A stretch of DNA of 64,000 bases. It comes from Palaemon carinicauda. Lineage: Eukaryota; Arthropoda; Malacostraca; Decapoda; Palaemonidae. Positions within the stretch are counted from its first letter, which is position 1. The number at the start of each line of letters is the position of its first letter. The position numbers and the translations under genes were made by a program. Below the pieces are notes generated by a model. It was not told where the DNA came from and ran no database searches. It saw only the letters and a program-made list of their open reading frames with translations. Positions 44,998-55,498 of this stretch are shown one piece after another. The stretch is from positions 77,373,695 to 77,437,694 of the forward strand of contig NC_090751.1 of the NCBI RefSeq assembly GCF_036898095.1, written 5' to 3'.

Positions 44998-46866
44998 CTG
45001 TAAAAGAAAGAGATCATGAGTACATGGAAGGCATAAGAATGACTTACATTACTCTAAAATTAAGATATCTTAATCTAAAATGAAAATTAATTTAATTATA
45101 AAGCATTTTAATGCTCCAGATTAATGAGTGGGAAAGGAAGTAGATAGACACATACTTGTGAATCCCGCCCCGTCTGTTACCGTAACCTTATCTGTAGACA
45201 ATTCCTTTGTGTCCGAAGGTCACAATGAGGGAAATCCATATGGATGAGCCAAGCTAGGCTTCTAACAGAAATTGCCCGCAGAGTGTAGTAGGGTCTGAGA
45301 CCACTCAGATCCCTGGGGGAGAAGGGGTATAGGATAAACCCCTTATTAAATATAGGTTCCGGCAATCGACTGCACTAAGATACACAGAGTATGCTGGAAT
45401 ATTGTAATGTGCAAACAAACAGCATAGCCACAATCTTGGATGGTAAGACAATACCTATATGCAAGTGGCCAAGCCATCTGGGTGCAGTATTTTGATTGTC
45501 GGCATGTTGCCGGAAGTTATGGAAGGGGTGCATGTCCCTTAACGTCTCATGAGGGTGCCGGCAGACCGACGGGACACCGGAGGCCGGTCCTGCAGGGTGG
45601 AAGGCATCAAGACAGACACACTGAGTATCTATAAGGATAATACCATAGTGGCGACCGCCGGCACAGCGGCGGGTCGTTGGCAGGGGGCGGCGGCTCCGGC
45701 AGCCGAAGGCTGACGGCATGGTGAACCTAGGATCAATTAATAAGATAGATATGTATATGGTCGTATACCTAGATTGCCGGCAATCAATGCCGGTATGCGG
45801 GAGGCCGGCTCCGAAAGTCGGCCGGCTGTTACTAGGTAAAACGAAGGGGGGGACGTCGGCGGTAAGCCGACGGAAGGCGGCAGCCTCCGGCACACGGAAG
45901 GCTGACGTCTTAAAGGGGGGGAGGCATCTTATGAAAGAATGTCACCTGAGGTAGTGGCGGTTATCGCCAGCAGTAGAGACGGCAAGGGACCGGCACCAGG
46001 ATAGAAAGAGAGAAAGGTAAGGAGGGATGGAAGGGGTAAGATCCTATACCCCTCCGGCATCCCTCCGGAGAGAGTGCACTCATGATAGGAGTGGATACTC
46101 CTAACATCTGGCGGCAGGGAGCCGGTAGGTGGCTGGGTGCCTGTGGTAACCCAAGGGAGGGATAGAGGGCACTCAAAGAGGGGGGAATCCCCCGCCGGCA
46201 ACCACCCCCATAGAACGCTATGAAGGGTATGTGTACCAGAGCGGCCAGCTCAGCAGGAGAAGCAAGTTAGCCCTACCACTCCACCCAAGGGGGGAGTTGT
46301 AGGGCTAAGGACAGAGGTGTGTAGGCAAGCCTACACCAAAGGGATAGGTGGGGAGGGAGAAGAATAGGTCTTTCCAAAGAGGAGACTCTGCATGAGAACG
46401 GCCACCAAGGTAAGGGAGAACGCTCCCTAACATAGGATAGGTAGCCCAGATCGAGAACGGTACTAATGTACCGTCTCAAACTATAATAAGGCAGAGTCAA
46501 CCCCCAGAGCTTAACCTAGAGTAGGAAGACTAACTCCTAGGCTAGGAAAGCTTGAAAGACACATCGCTAGTTGCAGGGAGGAAGGAGTAACCCAACCAGG
46601 TGCAACTGAGGAAGGGCAGGGCCCTTCCTAATCTCTCAGGCACGACCCTAAGGGAGGGTCATTCCCTTAGGGTAGGCAGAGAAGCGATAAATACTCTGGT
46701 TGTAGACAAGATTCCTCTATATAGAAGGGAAAGCAAGACTACCCAGAGGGAATGCCCGCAGGCAGGGGGAATAGGGAGCATATAAGGGTTCCTACATTAG
46801 GTTAGGAGTGAATGATACACAATCAACACTGTCCCTTAAATGGTCCCCGAAGGCGAAAACACTTAC
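44998..46866 (-). other. Probable leader intron of DIRS-C
   Basis: GTAAGTG donor at 46866 and TCTTTTACAG acceptor ending at 44998 on the minus strand; 1.87 kb; GC-rich interior as in DIRS-B. No supported gene inside. Confidence 0.5.
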
Positions 46867-47731
46867 ATCACAGTAAATAGTATGTTTAATAATGCCACAA
46901 TCATCATAACTTAACTTAGGAACACTGGTATATATCATGCATGAAAACAAGCACTAGGCTGTCCAGCCTAGGGGCTAAGCTAGCGATCTAGTATGCGGTC
47001 GAACAGCGACCGAGTCTGATGAGCGCTAAAACACGATATAAAGATTCCCTAGCTATGAACACTAAATAACTAATAATATTAATTAGTTAAATGACCGGAG
47101 AGGGCTGTTCTGGCTAACTAAAAAAAGCATGCAACATGAACAGTGGCGCCATAAAATGGCGCGTCCGGTATCGGCTCAGCTCTGCCACAAAACACAATAT
47201 TTTATGAAAAGTAGAAGTTACTTTACGGCTAGAGCTTATTTAAACAATACTGGGACCTGGTACTTAACTTTCCAGAAGAAGGCGAGGCTGAAGGTAGCGA
47301 CATAACGGCGATGTAAGCTGATAAAGTAAGCACTTGGAAAAATTCGACTTAGCAAAGAAGCTACAGGCGAAAGGATGAGGATGGACGTGACGTCATTTAG
47401 CAATGGCGCCTGTTTGTTTACGTCTCGAGTACCAAAAGCAGCCACGGATGAGTGTAACTGTAGAACGGCTCCTCAGTTACTCAGCCACCTTTCCATATTG
47501 AAGTGTTAACTCTATATGGGGGTGCAGATAGCTATGTGGCGTGTTAATACATGCGTCCCCTGTTGATATACGATATCCTAGAGGGAAACCTTTAGGGTAC
47601 TCTCACCAGAAGTTAGAATTCTGTGATAACCTTTAGTTTAATTCTCTGGGAATATCCACTGTAGTTAAATATACCCAAGGAAGCTACTGAAGGAACCTTC
47701 CATCAGGACGTCATGGCTTGAGCCCAAAAAA
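46867..47731 (-). repeat. DIRS-C 5' terminal region and exon-1 leader
   Basis: Terminal repeat and first leader segment, with the 24-codon upstream ORF at 47229-47303. It ends in AGCCCAAAAAA. Confidence 0.75.
47229..47303 (-). CDS. 24-codon upstream ORF in DIRS-C leader
   Basis: Same peptide as in DIRS-A and B; codon 13 is TTA instead of TTG (silent). Stop TAG. Confidence 0.35.
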   Translation of the reverse strand: MSLPSASPSSGKLSTRSQYCLNKL

Positions 47732-48334
47732 GTATGCAATATGAACAGCGGCGCCGTAAATGGCGCGTCTGGTTCTGGCACAGCTCCGCCACAAAACACC
47801 AAATATTACGAAAAGTAGAAGTTACTTTACGATCAGAGCTTATTTAAACAAAACTAGGATCTGGTACTCATCTTTCCAGAAGAGGACGAGGCTGGAGATT
47901 GAGTCATAACGGTGATGTAAGCAGATAAGTAAGACACTTGGGAAAAATCCGACTAAGCATAGGAGCTACAAGCGAAAGGATTAGGACGGACATGACGTCA
48001 TTTAGCAGTGGCGCCCGTTTGTTTATGTCTCGAGTACCAAAAGTAACCACGGATGAGAGTAACTTTGGAACGGCTCCTCAGTTACTCAGCCACCTTTCCA
48101 TATTGAAGTGTTAACTCTATATGGGGTGCAGATAGCTATGTGGCGTGTTAATACATGCGTCCCCTGTTGATATACGATATCCTAGAGGGAAACCTTTAGG
48201 GTACTCGCACCAGAAGTTAGAATTCTGTGATAACCTTTAGTTTAATTCTCTGGGAATATCCACTATAGTTAAATATACCCTAGGAAGCTACTGAAGGAAC
48301 CTTCCATCAGGACGACATGGCTTGAGCCCAAAAA
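47732..48334 (-). repeat. Second copy of a DIRS 5' end next to DIRS-C
   Basis: It repeats 47127-47730 with moderate divergence, starting GTATGCAATATGAACAGCGG (GCATGCAACATGAACAGTGG in DIRS-C) and ending CATGGCTTGAGCCCAAAAA. The join with DIRS-C lies in an A run that occurs both at the terminus and inside the leader. The upstream ORF here starts at 47907 but stops early. Confidence 0.85.
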
Positions 48335-49748
48335 TAGTAATAAGAGGATAAAAAGGGTTTGCCTGAAAGGGAAAACATTAGCCACTCAAGGGAAATATGA
48401 AGTTTTGCTATTCAATCTGTTGTTACTAGAAACACTTGTGTCAGTTTATTATGCTTAATGTCACCTGTGTAGGGAGAACAGTCTATAGTGTTATCACTTT
48501 AACACAAAATTCAACACGATATGTCTTACGAGTCTATCGTGTACACCCTTCACTATAGGTCCCTAATAGTGCACTGTTCTTCGCAGTAATCAAGCAGCAG
48601 GTTTTATCACACTGCCCGCCGCCACCACATGAAATTTAATTTCTTGTAATTGCTTCGCGTAGTGCTTGAAGAAGACCCTCGAGGACTTCCATCCAATATA
48701 AGCACGAAGACTTTCAAACGACATCATTTGGAAGAAATTCAGAGACGAGGCAACCTTCCTCGGATCATGACCTGCGGGTGTACTGTCTGGATCCGCTCTG
48801 CGAATGAAGTAGGTGATTTTCGCCCTAATCTTTTTCAAGGATAACATTGAACCGGAAGTCTCTCCCCTGAAAAGCTGACCTCCCTTAAAGTCTGAAGTTC
48901 TACGAAGATAGACCTTTAGGCATTCCACTGGGGAGAGGGATGCTTCTTCCTTCAGAGGGCAGATTCTCCAGGGACCCCACCTTTTAGTGGGCAGCTCGTT
49001 CTTGGCGAGAAACGTCGGGTCCGGAAAGAGGTTCAGTTTTCCATTGTCTGTGAACTGAATGTGGCCATCATCCCTCGAGAGGGCCACTATTTTGCTAACT
49101 CTGGCTCCCGAGGCTAGTGCAAATAAGAATATCACCTTCTGAGTCAAGTCTTTGAGCGAGCAATCCTCATTATTGAGGGTTGATACTAAATGAAGAACTT
49201 TGTCCAAAGACCATGAAATGGGCTTAGGAGGAGCTGCGGCCCGAAGTTTTGCGCAGGCTTTAGGGATCTTGTAGAAGATTTCGTTGGAAAAGTCTACCTG
49301 GAAGGCATAAAGTATTGGTGTGGCCAGGGCGGATTTACATGTAGTATCATATTGGCTGCTAAACCTTGTTCATGAAGATGAATGAAGAAGGACAAACAGA
49401 AGTCCGTAGAAATCTCCTTAGGTTTCTTCGCCTTGACAAAGGCCACCCATTTCTTCTAGGAAGACTCATATTGTCTTCTTGTTGACTTTGACTTGTATTC
49501 TTCTAGGGAGTTGATACTGTCCCTAGAAATCCCAAACCGTTTCTTGACCGCTAAGGCGAGAAAATCATGAGATGAAGGTTCTGGGTTTTCACTAATGAAG
49601 CTGAGACAGTCAATTTCTGCACTTGCTGAATCTGAAGTGGGTCAGGCAACGGGATTAGTGGTCTAGTCAAGGCCGATTTGCAGGTAGAAATCGTGTAGGC
49701 TGCTAAGCCCTGTCCATGAAGGTGAATGAAGAAGGACATGCAAAAATC
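48335..49748 (-). mobile_element. DIRS-D, internally deleted copy
   Basis: It contains only a YR, its N-terminal lead-in and a short 3' region that differs from DIRS-B and C, suggesting a third sequence type. gag and pol are missing. Between about 49655 and 49748 a second piece of YR N-terminal sequence from another copy (FIHLHGQGLAA) is joined on, so this is a chimera. Confidence 0.75.
48590..49207 (-). CDS. DIRS-D tyrosine recombinase, catalytic half
   Basis: 205 open codons with all signature residues: ASGARVSKIVALS, AGHDPRKVASSLN, WKSSRVFFKHYAKQ. About 75% like DIRS-B by eye, with conservative changes, which suggests the fold was kept for some time after the two types split. The N-terminal part continues to about 49560 in broken frames (a TAG near 49460). 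The ATG at 49207 is unlikely to be the natural start. Confidence 0.75.
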   Translation of the reverse strand: MDKVLHLVSTLNNEDCSLKDLTQKVIFLFALASGARVSKIVALSRDDGHIQFTDNGKLNLFPDPTFLAKNELPTKRWGPWRICPLKEEASLSPVECLKVYLRRTSDFKGGQLFRGETSGSMLSLKKIRAKITYFIRRADPDSTPAGHDPRKVASSLNFFQMMSFESLRAYIGWKSSRVFFKHYAKQLQEIKFHVVAAGSVIKPAA

Positions 49749-50118
49749 GTGACGTCATTTAGCAATGGCGCCCATTTGTTTACGTTTCGAGTACCAAAAG
49801 TAGCCGCGGACGAGTATAGCTGTTGAACGTCTCCCCAGCTATTCTCCGCCCCTCCATATCGAAGTGTTAACTCTGTATGGGGTGCAGATAGCTATGTGGA
49901 GCGTTAATACATGCGTCCCCTGTTGATATACGATGTCTTAAAGGGAAACCTTTAGGATACTCGCTCTAGAAGTTAGAATTCTGTGATAACCTGTGGTTAA
50001 ATTCTCTGGGAATATCTTAGTAGTAATATACCCAAGGAAGCTACCAATAAGGAACCTTCCATCAGGACGCCATGGCTATCTCACCCAAAAATAGATTTTT
50101 CGCTTCTCTCAAAATCCG
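49749..50118 (-). mobile_element. DIRS 5' terminal fragment
   Basis: GTGACGTCATTTAGCAATGG through CATGGCTATCTCACCCAAAA and a 26-base form of the junction site (50093-50118). BEL-2 sequence starts at once after it. No gene. Confidence 0.85.
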
Positions 50119-50124
50119 TTATTT

Positions 50125-51405
50125 GTGCCGTCACTAAACCCCGTAGAGCTCAAAAGGTTCCGTTTCGAGTTAACAATCATAATTGAACAAATTAAAAGGT
50201 TGAGTAAAGACGATATATTCCAAGGCATGGTCATGAGTCTCATAAATCAAAAATTATCACAGGGAAAGCTCTGTAGGAAAATGGTCGAGCATTTAAGAAA
50301 ATGTGATTATATGTTAGATGAGTTCTTTGACGCAATAGACTTTATTATAAGAATGCTCAAAGATGATACGTTGCAAAGAGGCGACAAACTTGAATATGAT
50401 AAAAGAACAGACAACAGTGTAAGACCGAAATCCAAACCTGTCCACAACAATTCTTGCCCATTTTGTAGCGAACGGCACCCGCCTCACGGATGTCACCAAG
50501 TAACTGACATAGCTGCCAGACGTCGCATTTTGCTTAAAAGGGGCCTTTGCTTTAATTGTACAAAGTCAGGTCATCGTAGTGATAAATGTCCCGTCCCAAG
50601 TTCTTGCAAAATTTGTAATGCCAACCACCACACCACAATTTGCGATGATTACAATGCGGGAAGACGACTGCAATCTAACCCCAATAGTAGCAATAGTGAA
50701 TCAACAATGTCCCGCCCCGTAGTAAATGCGACGCCTACACAGCACAAAACTGCCCCCCGTCCATCCAAGGTTAAAGTAGAATCTAAACCATGCAAAAGCG
50801 CAAAGATTGCACAGAAATCTGACGTAGACCTCCCATGTACCCTCTTGCCAACCGTGATGGCAGAAATATATCAGAAACAAGGTAGCAAGCGAGTCCGCCT
50901 ATTCCTCGACTCCGGGAGCCAAAGGAGCTTCATATCAGCGAAAATCGCGAGTCAATTAGGCCTACCGGTGATAGGACGAGTGTCATTGAATAGAGCTCCC
51001 TCCGGCTCCGCGGAAATAAGTGGACAGTACAATGTAGGGAGTTGTAGGGTTGAGATGGGAAAAAGAACTGTGCGAATGAAGCTAGTGGCACACGAAAATG
51101 TAGACGTCCCAATACATAACTCTGGTTATGTAAAAGTCAGACAGCCTCTGTTGAGCAAGGGAGGCACGTTAGCCGATTCAGCAAACCAGTCCGATACAAT
51201 GAAAAATGTACACATATTAGTAGGGGCTGATTATTTTAGCTATTTTATTATAGGCGTAGAGAAAGTGGATGGGATCAATCTTTTCCTGACTCATAATGGT
51301 ATGTCCCCATATGGGAAGGTACCGCAGTGGCTATTTCAAGGGGAGAAGGTTGAACAGGTAAGAACGCTTAGTGTGGAAAATCATGAACGAACCATATCAG
51401 TTTGA
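50125..51405 (+). CDS. gag-pro: BEL-2 Gag C-terminal part and protease
   Basis: 426 open codons. The left edge is a truncation, not a start: the frame is open into the DIRS junction and has no ATG there. Zinc-binding segments are CPFCSERHPPHGC, CFNCTKSGHRSDKC and CKICNANHHTTIC, the usual BEL Gag series. Protease: RLFLDSGSQRSFISAKIASQ, with the D-S-G box. The pol RT lies in another frame starting near 51371. Confidence 0.85.
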   Translation: MPSLNPVELKRFRFELTIIIEQIKRLSKDDIFQGMVMSLINQKLSQGKLCRKMVEHLRKCDYMLDEFFDAIDFIIRMLKDDTLQRGDKLEYDKRTDNSVRPKSKPVHNNSCPFCSERHPPHGCHQVTDIAARRRILLKRGLCFNCTKSGHRSDKCPVPSSCKICNANHHTTICDDYNAGRRLQSNPNSSNSESTMSRPVVNATPTQHKTAPRPSKVKVESKPCKSAKIAQKSDVDLPCTLLPTVMAEIYQKQGSKRVRLFLDSGSQRSFISAKIASQLGLPVIGRVSLNRAPSGSAEISGQYNVGSCRVEMGKRTVRMKLVAHENVDVPIHNSGYVKVRQPLLSKGGTLADSANQSDTMKNVHILVGADYFSYFIIGVEKVDGINLFLTHNGMSPYGKVPQWLFQGEKVEQVRTLSVENHERTISV

Positions 51406-52376
51406 TGTAGATGAATGGTGGTGTTTGGACCGTGTTGGCATCGCCCCATCTGAGCAATACACTGTTCGCCAGGTGGAAGCCGTGCGAAAGGTGTCGCAAA
51501 GTGTTGTGAAAAAACCTGAGGGATATCAGGATGCTAGGCCAGATACGAACTATAGAAACGCTGTAGCTCACTTAGAGTCGTTGCAAACTAAATTCAGGAA
51601 GGATAGGGAATATTTTGATCAATACCAGGGAGTGATAGATAAATGTATTGAAGCGGGTTTTATATCTGAAGTGAAAGAACCCAACGTGGAAGGTTATTAT
51701 ATGCCACACTATGGAATCAGGAAAGATAGTCGCACCACCCCCCTTACAATTGTGTTCAATGCTTCCGCGAAATCGAAAGGTGGTAAGTCCTTGAATGAAT
51801 GCCTCTTGCCTGGCCCCAATTTAGTAGAATTAGCGTATCATTTAATCATAAGGTTTAGGTTGAACAAATATGCTATGTTAGCTGACATCAGCAAAGCCTT
51901 CCATCGTGTCTTTTTGAATCCTCGTGATGCCAAATACACACGATTTCTGTGGCGCGAGGCAGCAGGTCGAGTGCTTACCTTCGCCTTTAGAGTCGTGGTG
52001 TTCGGCATCACGGCAAGTCCATTTTTTGTTACAACAAGTGTTAAATTATCATTTCAAAGGGGATGGTAGGCCAGATTTGGTGAAGTCTTTTTATGTGGAT
52101 AATTATCTGGCCACTTTCGAAAATCTGGAGAGTATGAGGCAAGAGCATGAGTCTGTTAATAACATCTTAACAGGGGCGGGTATGCCTTTAGAAGGGTGGG
52201 CGTCCAATCACTTGACCTTTGATAGCGAGAAAGAGTGGAGAGAGCCTATGAGTGTGAACGTGCTTGGGTTGCGATGGGCCCGAGACGTAGACAGAATTTG
52301 TGTGAAAGAAAGCAAGAGAATCTGTGAGTTGGGGGAGGGATGGGTGCCTACGAAGCGTAGCGTACTTTCCCTGTAG
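51371..52376 (+). pseudogene. pol: BEL-2 reverse transcriptase
   Basis: First frame (to 52069): EPYQFDVDEWWCLDRVGI, TPLTIVFNASAKS, MLADISKAFHRVFL (first Asp), FAFRVVVFGITASPFF. After a shift near 52050 the second frame has KSFYVDNYLATF, the catalytic box with Asp-Asn as in BEL-1, then VLGLRWARDVD. It stops at a TAG (52374) that lies in frame with the RNase H part. Confidence 0.85.
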
Positions 52377-52400
52377 GTCTCAATTTACGATCCGATAGGT

Positions 52401-53111
52401 TTGATAAGCCCATTGTTTGTAAGAGGAAAACTTTTCCTCCAACAACTATGGGAGGATGACGTGGGTTGGGATGATGTGTTGAAAGGAGAAAAGGCTAGAG
52501 AAGCGAGTGAGTTGTTGAGTGATTTGAAAGCGGTGAGCGAAATCACTTTTCCGAGAACAATAGGTAGGAAAGGTTTAGAACTCCATGTATTCACCGATGC
52601 CAGCAGTAAGGCATACGGCGCAGTGGCATATACCAGGGACGACTGCAATCAGGTAAACTTAATATCTAGTAAAATGATGATCACTCCGAAGGGAATGAAC
52701 AAATTGACGATTCCCAAGCTAGAACTGCTAGCATTGTTGTTAGGCAGCAGATTAGCAAAGACCCTCAAAGAGCTGATAGAACCACGAGAGATAGTCATAT
52801 GGACAGACAGTAAGGTCACGTTGGCATGGGTAGCATCTCCCGAGGCCAAGGACCACAAAAACGTCTTTATATCTAACCGAGTGGCGGAGATTGTTTTTCT
52901 TCAGCAGGTTTGTCGATTCAGTTTGATACATGTCCCCAGTAAACAGAACCCTACTGATATCCTGTCCAGAGGTGCAACGACGCAACAACTGCTAGATAAC
53001 TCCCTTTGGAGGAACGGTCCAGAATTCCTGAGGACCACGGGAAAGCCTGTTCCTTGTAAGGAGGAAGATCCAACCCAGGGAAAAACAACAGTCGCGGCGT
53101 GCAGGAACTAA
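52401..53111 (+). CDS. pol: BEL-2 RT connection and RNase H
   Basis: 236 open codons in frame with the end of RT. RNase H residues: LHVFTDASSKAYGAVAY (Asp), TIPKLELLALLLGSRL (Glu), IVIWTDSKVTLAW (Asp), SKQNPTDILSRG (Asp). All four acids are present. After 53111 a degenerate linker runs to the inverted-repeat element at 53448. Confidence 0.8.
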   Translation: MISPLFVRGKLFLQQLWEDDVGWDDVLKGEKAREASELLSDLKAVSEITFPRTIGRKGLELHVFTDASSKAYGAVAYTRDDCNQVNLISSKMMITPKGMNKLTIPKLELLALLLGSRLAKTLKELIEPREIVIWTDSKVTLAWVASPEAKDHKNVFISNRVAEIVFLQQVCRFSLIHVPSKQNPTDILSRGATTQQLLDNSLWRNGPEFLRTTGKPVPCKEEDPTQGKTTVAACRN

Positions 53112-53447
53112 GGGAGGAAATGAATTTTGGCCCCCCCAGGAGAGATATGGGAAATTCTGCAAAGGGAAGTAGAATTCCAATTCTTGTTGAGGGTTGTTGA
53201 AGTAATCAAAAGGTTTACGAAAATAGAACGGGTCCATTCAGTATTGTTGTCCAACTAGAACAAAAACATTATTTGCCTACAGTTTATGCTTACTTAGAGG
53301 GCGGAGTCAGACCCACTCGAGAAGTTGCTAATTTTGTCAGACAATTGAATTCTAGTCTTAATAGATAGTCTTATTTGCATTAGAGGACGAGTGCCCCAAG
53401 AAGAGGAAACTAATCAGTTACTTCTCTTGCCAGCCAAAGGGCATTTA

Positions 53448-55455
53448 CTATGAGATTCAGGGCCTCTGTAACACGGTTTTTTCGCAATAAATTTTTATCT
53501 ATGAATTTCATAAATATAACGCTTATTCAGAATGCACATTATATCTACACATAAATTTTGACTATATTCTGCATTATGTAGGTTGAATAGATTTGGTACT
53601 TATAATGTAAAAGTGACGTTTTTTGAAGACGGGCCAACTTACTCAGAGAAAAGGTTTCGAACACACTCGTTACGTAACCTATGACGGCATTTCTTCCCTC
53701 TTTCTTGATCGATGATTGGCCATACGTAACGAAGGCTATGCCTCTGCCAACAATGACACAAAAGTTTAAATAAAAGCAAAGCAGTACATCTTTATAAACT
53801 CTGAAACCTCTCCACTGATAATTGCCATAATGAACAAACCAACAAAATATGTTGATAAATACAAAAACACTTTGATTATTAGTCTAACTCCCAAAATAAG
53901 TTTCCTAAGAAATTACAGTCTACTTTATAGGTCACAATCAGATTGACAAGGTGTAGGGAATAGTTGGTAATTTTCAAAAACGTAGTAGACAAGCTTGATT
54001 TGATAACGGCTATATACAATGTCAAGCAATTTTTATTTATTGTCTATCTACCTACCTATTTACTGAAAAAAAAAAAGCCGGTACCGTATTTAGGCTTTAA
54101 ACCTTCACCAATACTTATTGTCAGAATGATGACTTCATTAGGCTCCACCCACTTTGGCCTCGTTATAATTCAGGATAACACTGAAGGCTATCATGGGCAT
54201 TGTTGGATTATAAAATTTAAATTCTGGCTATAAAAACTCAATTCTCGAGTAGTTGTAAGAAGTGCTAAATGATCCTCAAGGATCCCAGCAGTTGGCCTAA
54301 ACGTTTAATTCATGTATACTACTGTTGTGGCACTACTGCTACAGTAGTATTACTACGCTAGCACAGATACCCCACCCACATTTATGTATCGTTCCGCCAT
54401 TCATAAAGTCTTTGTCATATTTTTTCACTGTGCAATAAGCCATGGCCTCCTCAGAAATTAAGTTTAACTTTAGATGATAGGTTATTTCATTAAGTTGACA
54501 AATTATGGCAACTGGGTATGTTATTGCCGATGTTGAAGCTAAAGATAAAGTATGGTATCATTCCTTCATTGCATTATCATCTTTACTACTATTTGTTTGG
54601 CTACATGTAGTAATTATTTTAAAGGATAAATTAATTATGTTCACTTTACTTCTATAAATTCCCGTTAGATGTACAAATAAAACTCCTAAAACTATTCATG
54701 ATTTATTTACAAAATGCAGTCATGCCCAAAACATAGCCAACACGGTCATACGGCCTAAAAAGAAGAAAAAAAAAATGATATCGGATGATCCGTTGGTCTG
54801 ATGGAGATTTTTAGCACAAAAATCTTATTTTAACAAAAATAGTTATATAAAGACTTTACATACAATCTCTCTCTTTCTCTCTCTCTTGGTGGCATAGTGA
54901 ATAGTTAATGGAAATGTTCAAAAGCCTGAATGACATTACAAGTATTATAATCATGTTAAGCCAAATACAAATCAGACCATAAACATTGGATTTAAACTAG
55001 AAACTGAATAATTACCTATTCAGGCTATAGTAAATATGGCCACGGGCTTTCTCTTGACTGTATAAAGTTGCAAGTCGTAAGACAAATGCAGTTTTGCAAC
55101 CACGGGGGCAATTCCAAATCCTGTTAGCCATTCTTGACTGTTATGGGTTTCAGAGCTGATGGAAGAAGTTGAATAGGTGTCTGGTGGATGGGCGGGGCAA
55201 AATTTTGTCCAAAGGTGTTTACATTGCTTACGTAATGAATGTTTTCGACTCTTGGCTCGTTATCACTGGCCATGGTGTCAGCTAGATCATTTTTACTCTA
55301 TAAAAATTAAAACTATCGGGTTTAGATTATTGATAATGCTGACAAAATTTGTGTGTGGTTGTAAAATATACATATGTCAACTTTCAGCTACATCCGATGC
55401 TTTGATAAGGAGCAAAGTCCAAAAAACCGTGTTACAGAGGCCCCGAATCTCATAG
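53448..55455. mobile_element. 2,008-bp inverted-repeat DNA element with TA duplication
   Basis: 35-bp terminal inverted repeats (53448-53482 and 55421-55455) begin CTATGAGATTCAGGGCCTCT and match at 34 of 35 positions. TA stands directly outside each end. TA duplication points to the Tc1/mariner superfamily, but I find no transposase frame or D,D-D/E motif in the interior, so it is non-autonomous or decayed. Removing it with one TA leaves the BEL-2 frame open across the site. It contains a short CT-rich run near 54868. Confidence 0.85.
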
Positions 55456-55498
55456 TAGTCAGGATTTATTTAAGTTATTTACACTGTTTGCACTTGCA

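Larger units (their letters stand above)
39403..47731 (-). mobile_element. DIRS-C (subfamily 1), full length, 8.33 kb
   Basis: Same architecture, orientation and almost the same length as DIRS-B, from TTTTTTGGGCTCAAGCCATG at 39403 to AGCCCAAAAAA at 47731. B and C differ at many sites, so they are not a recent tandem copy of one another. Gag has two frameshifts and a TAG, RT a deletion and an active-site change, and the YR several breaks. Confidence 0.9.
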
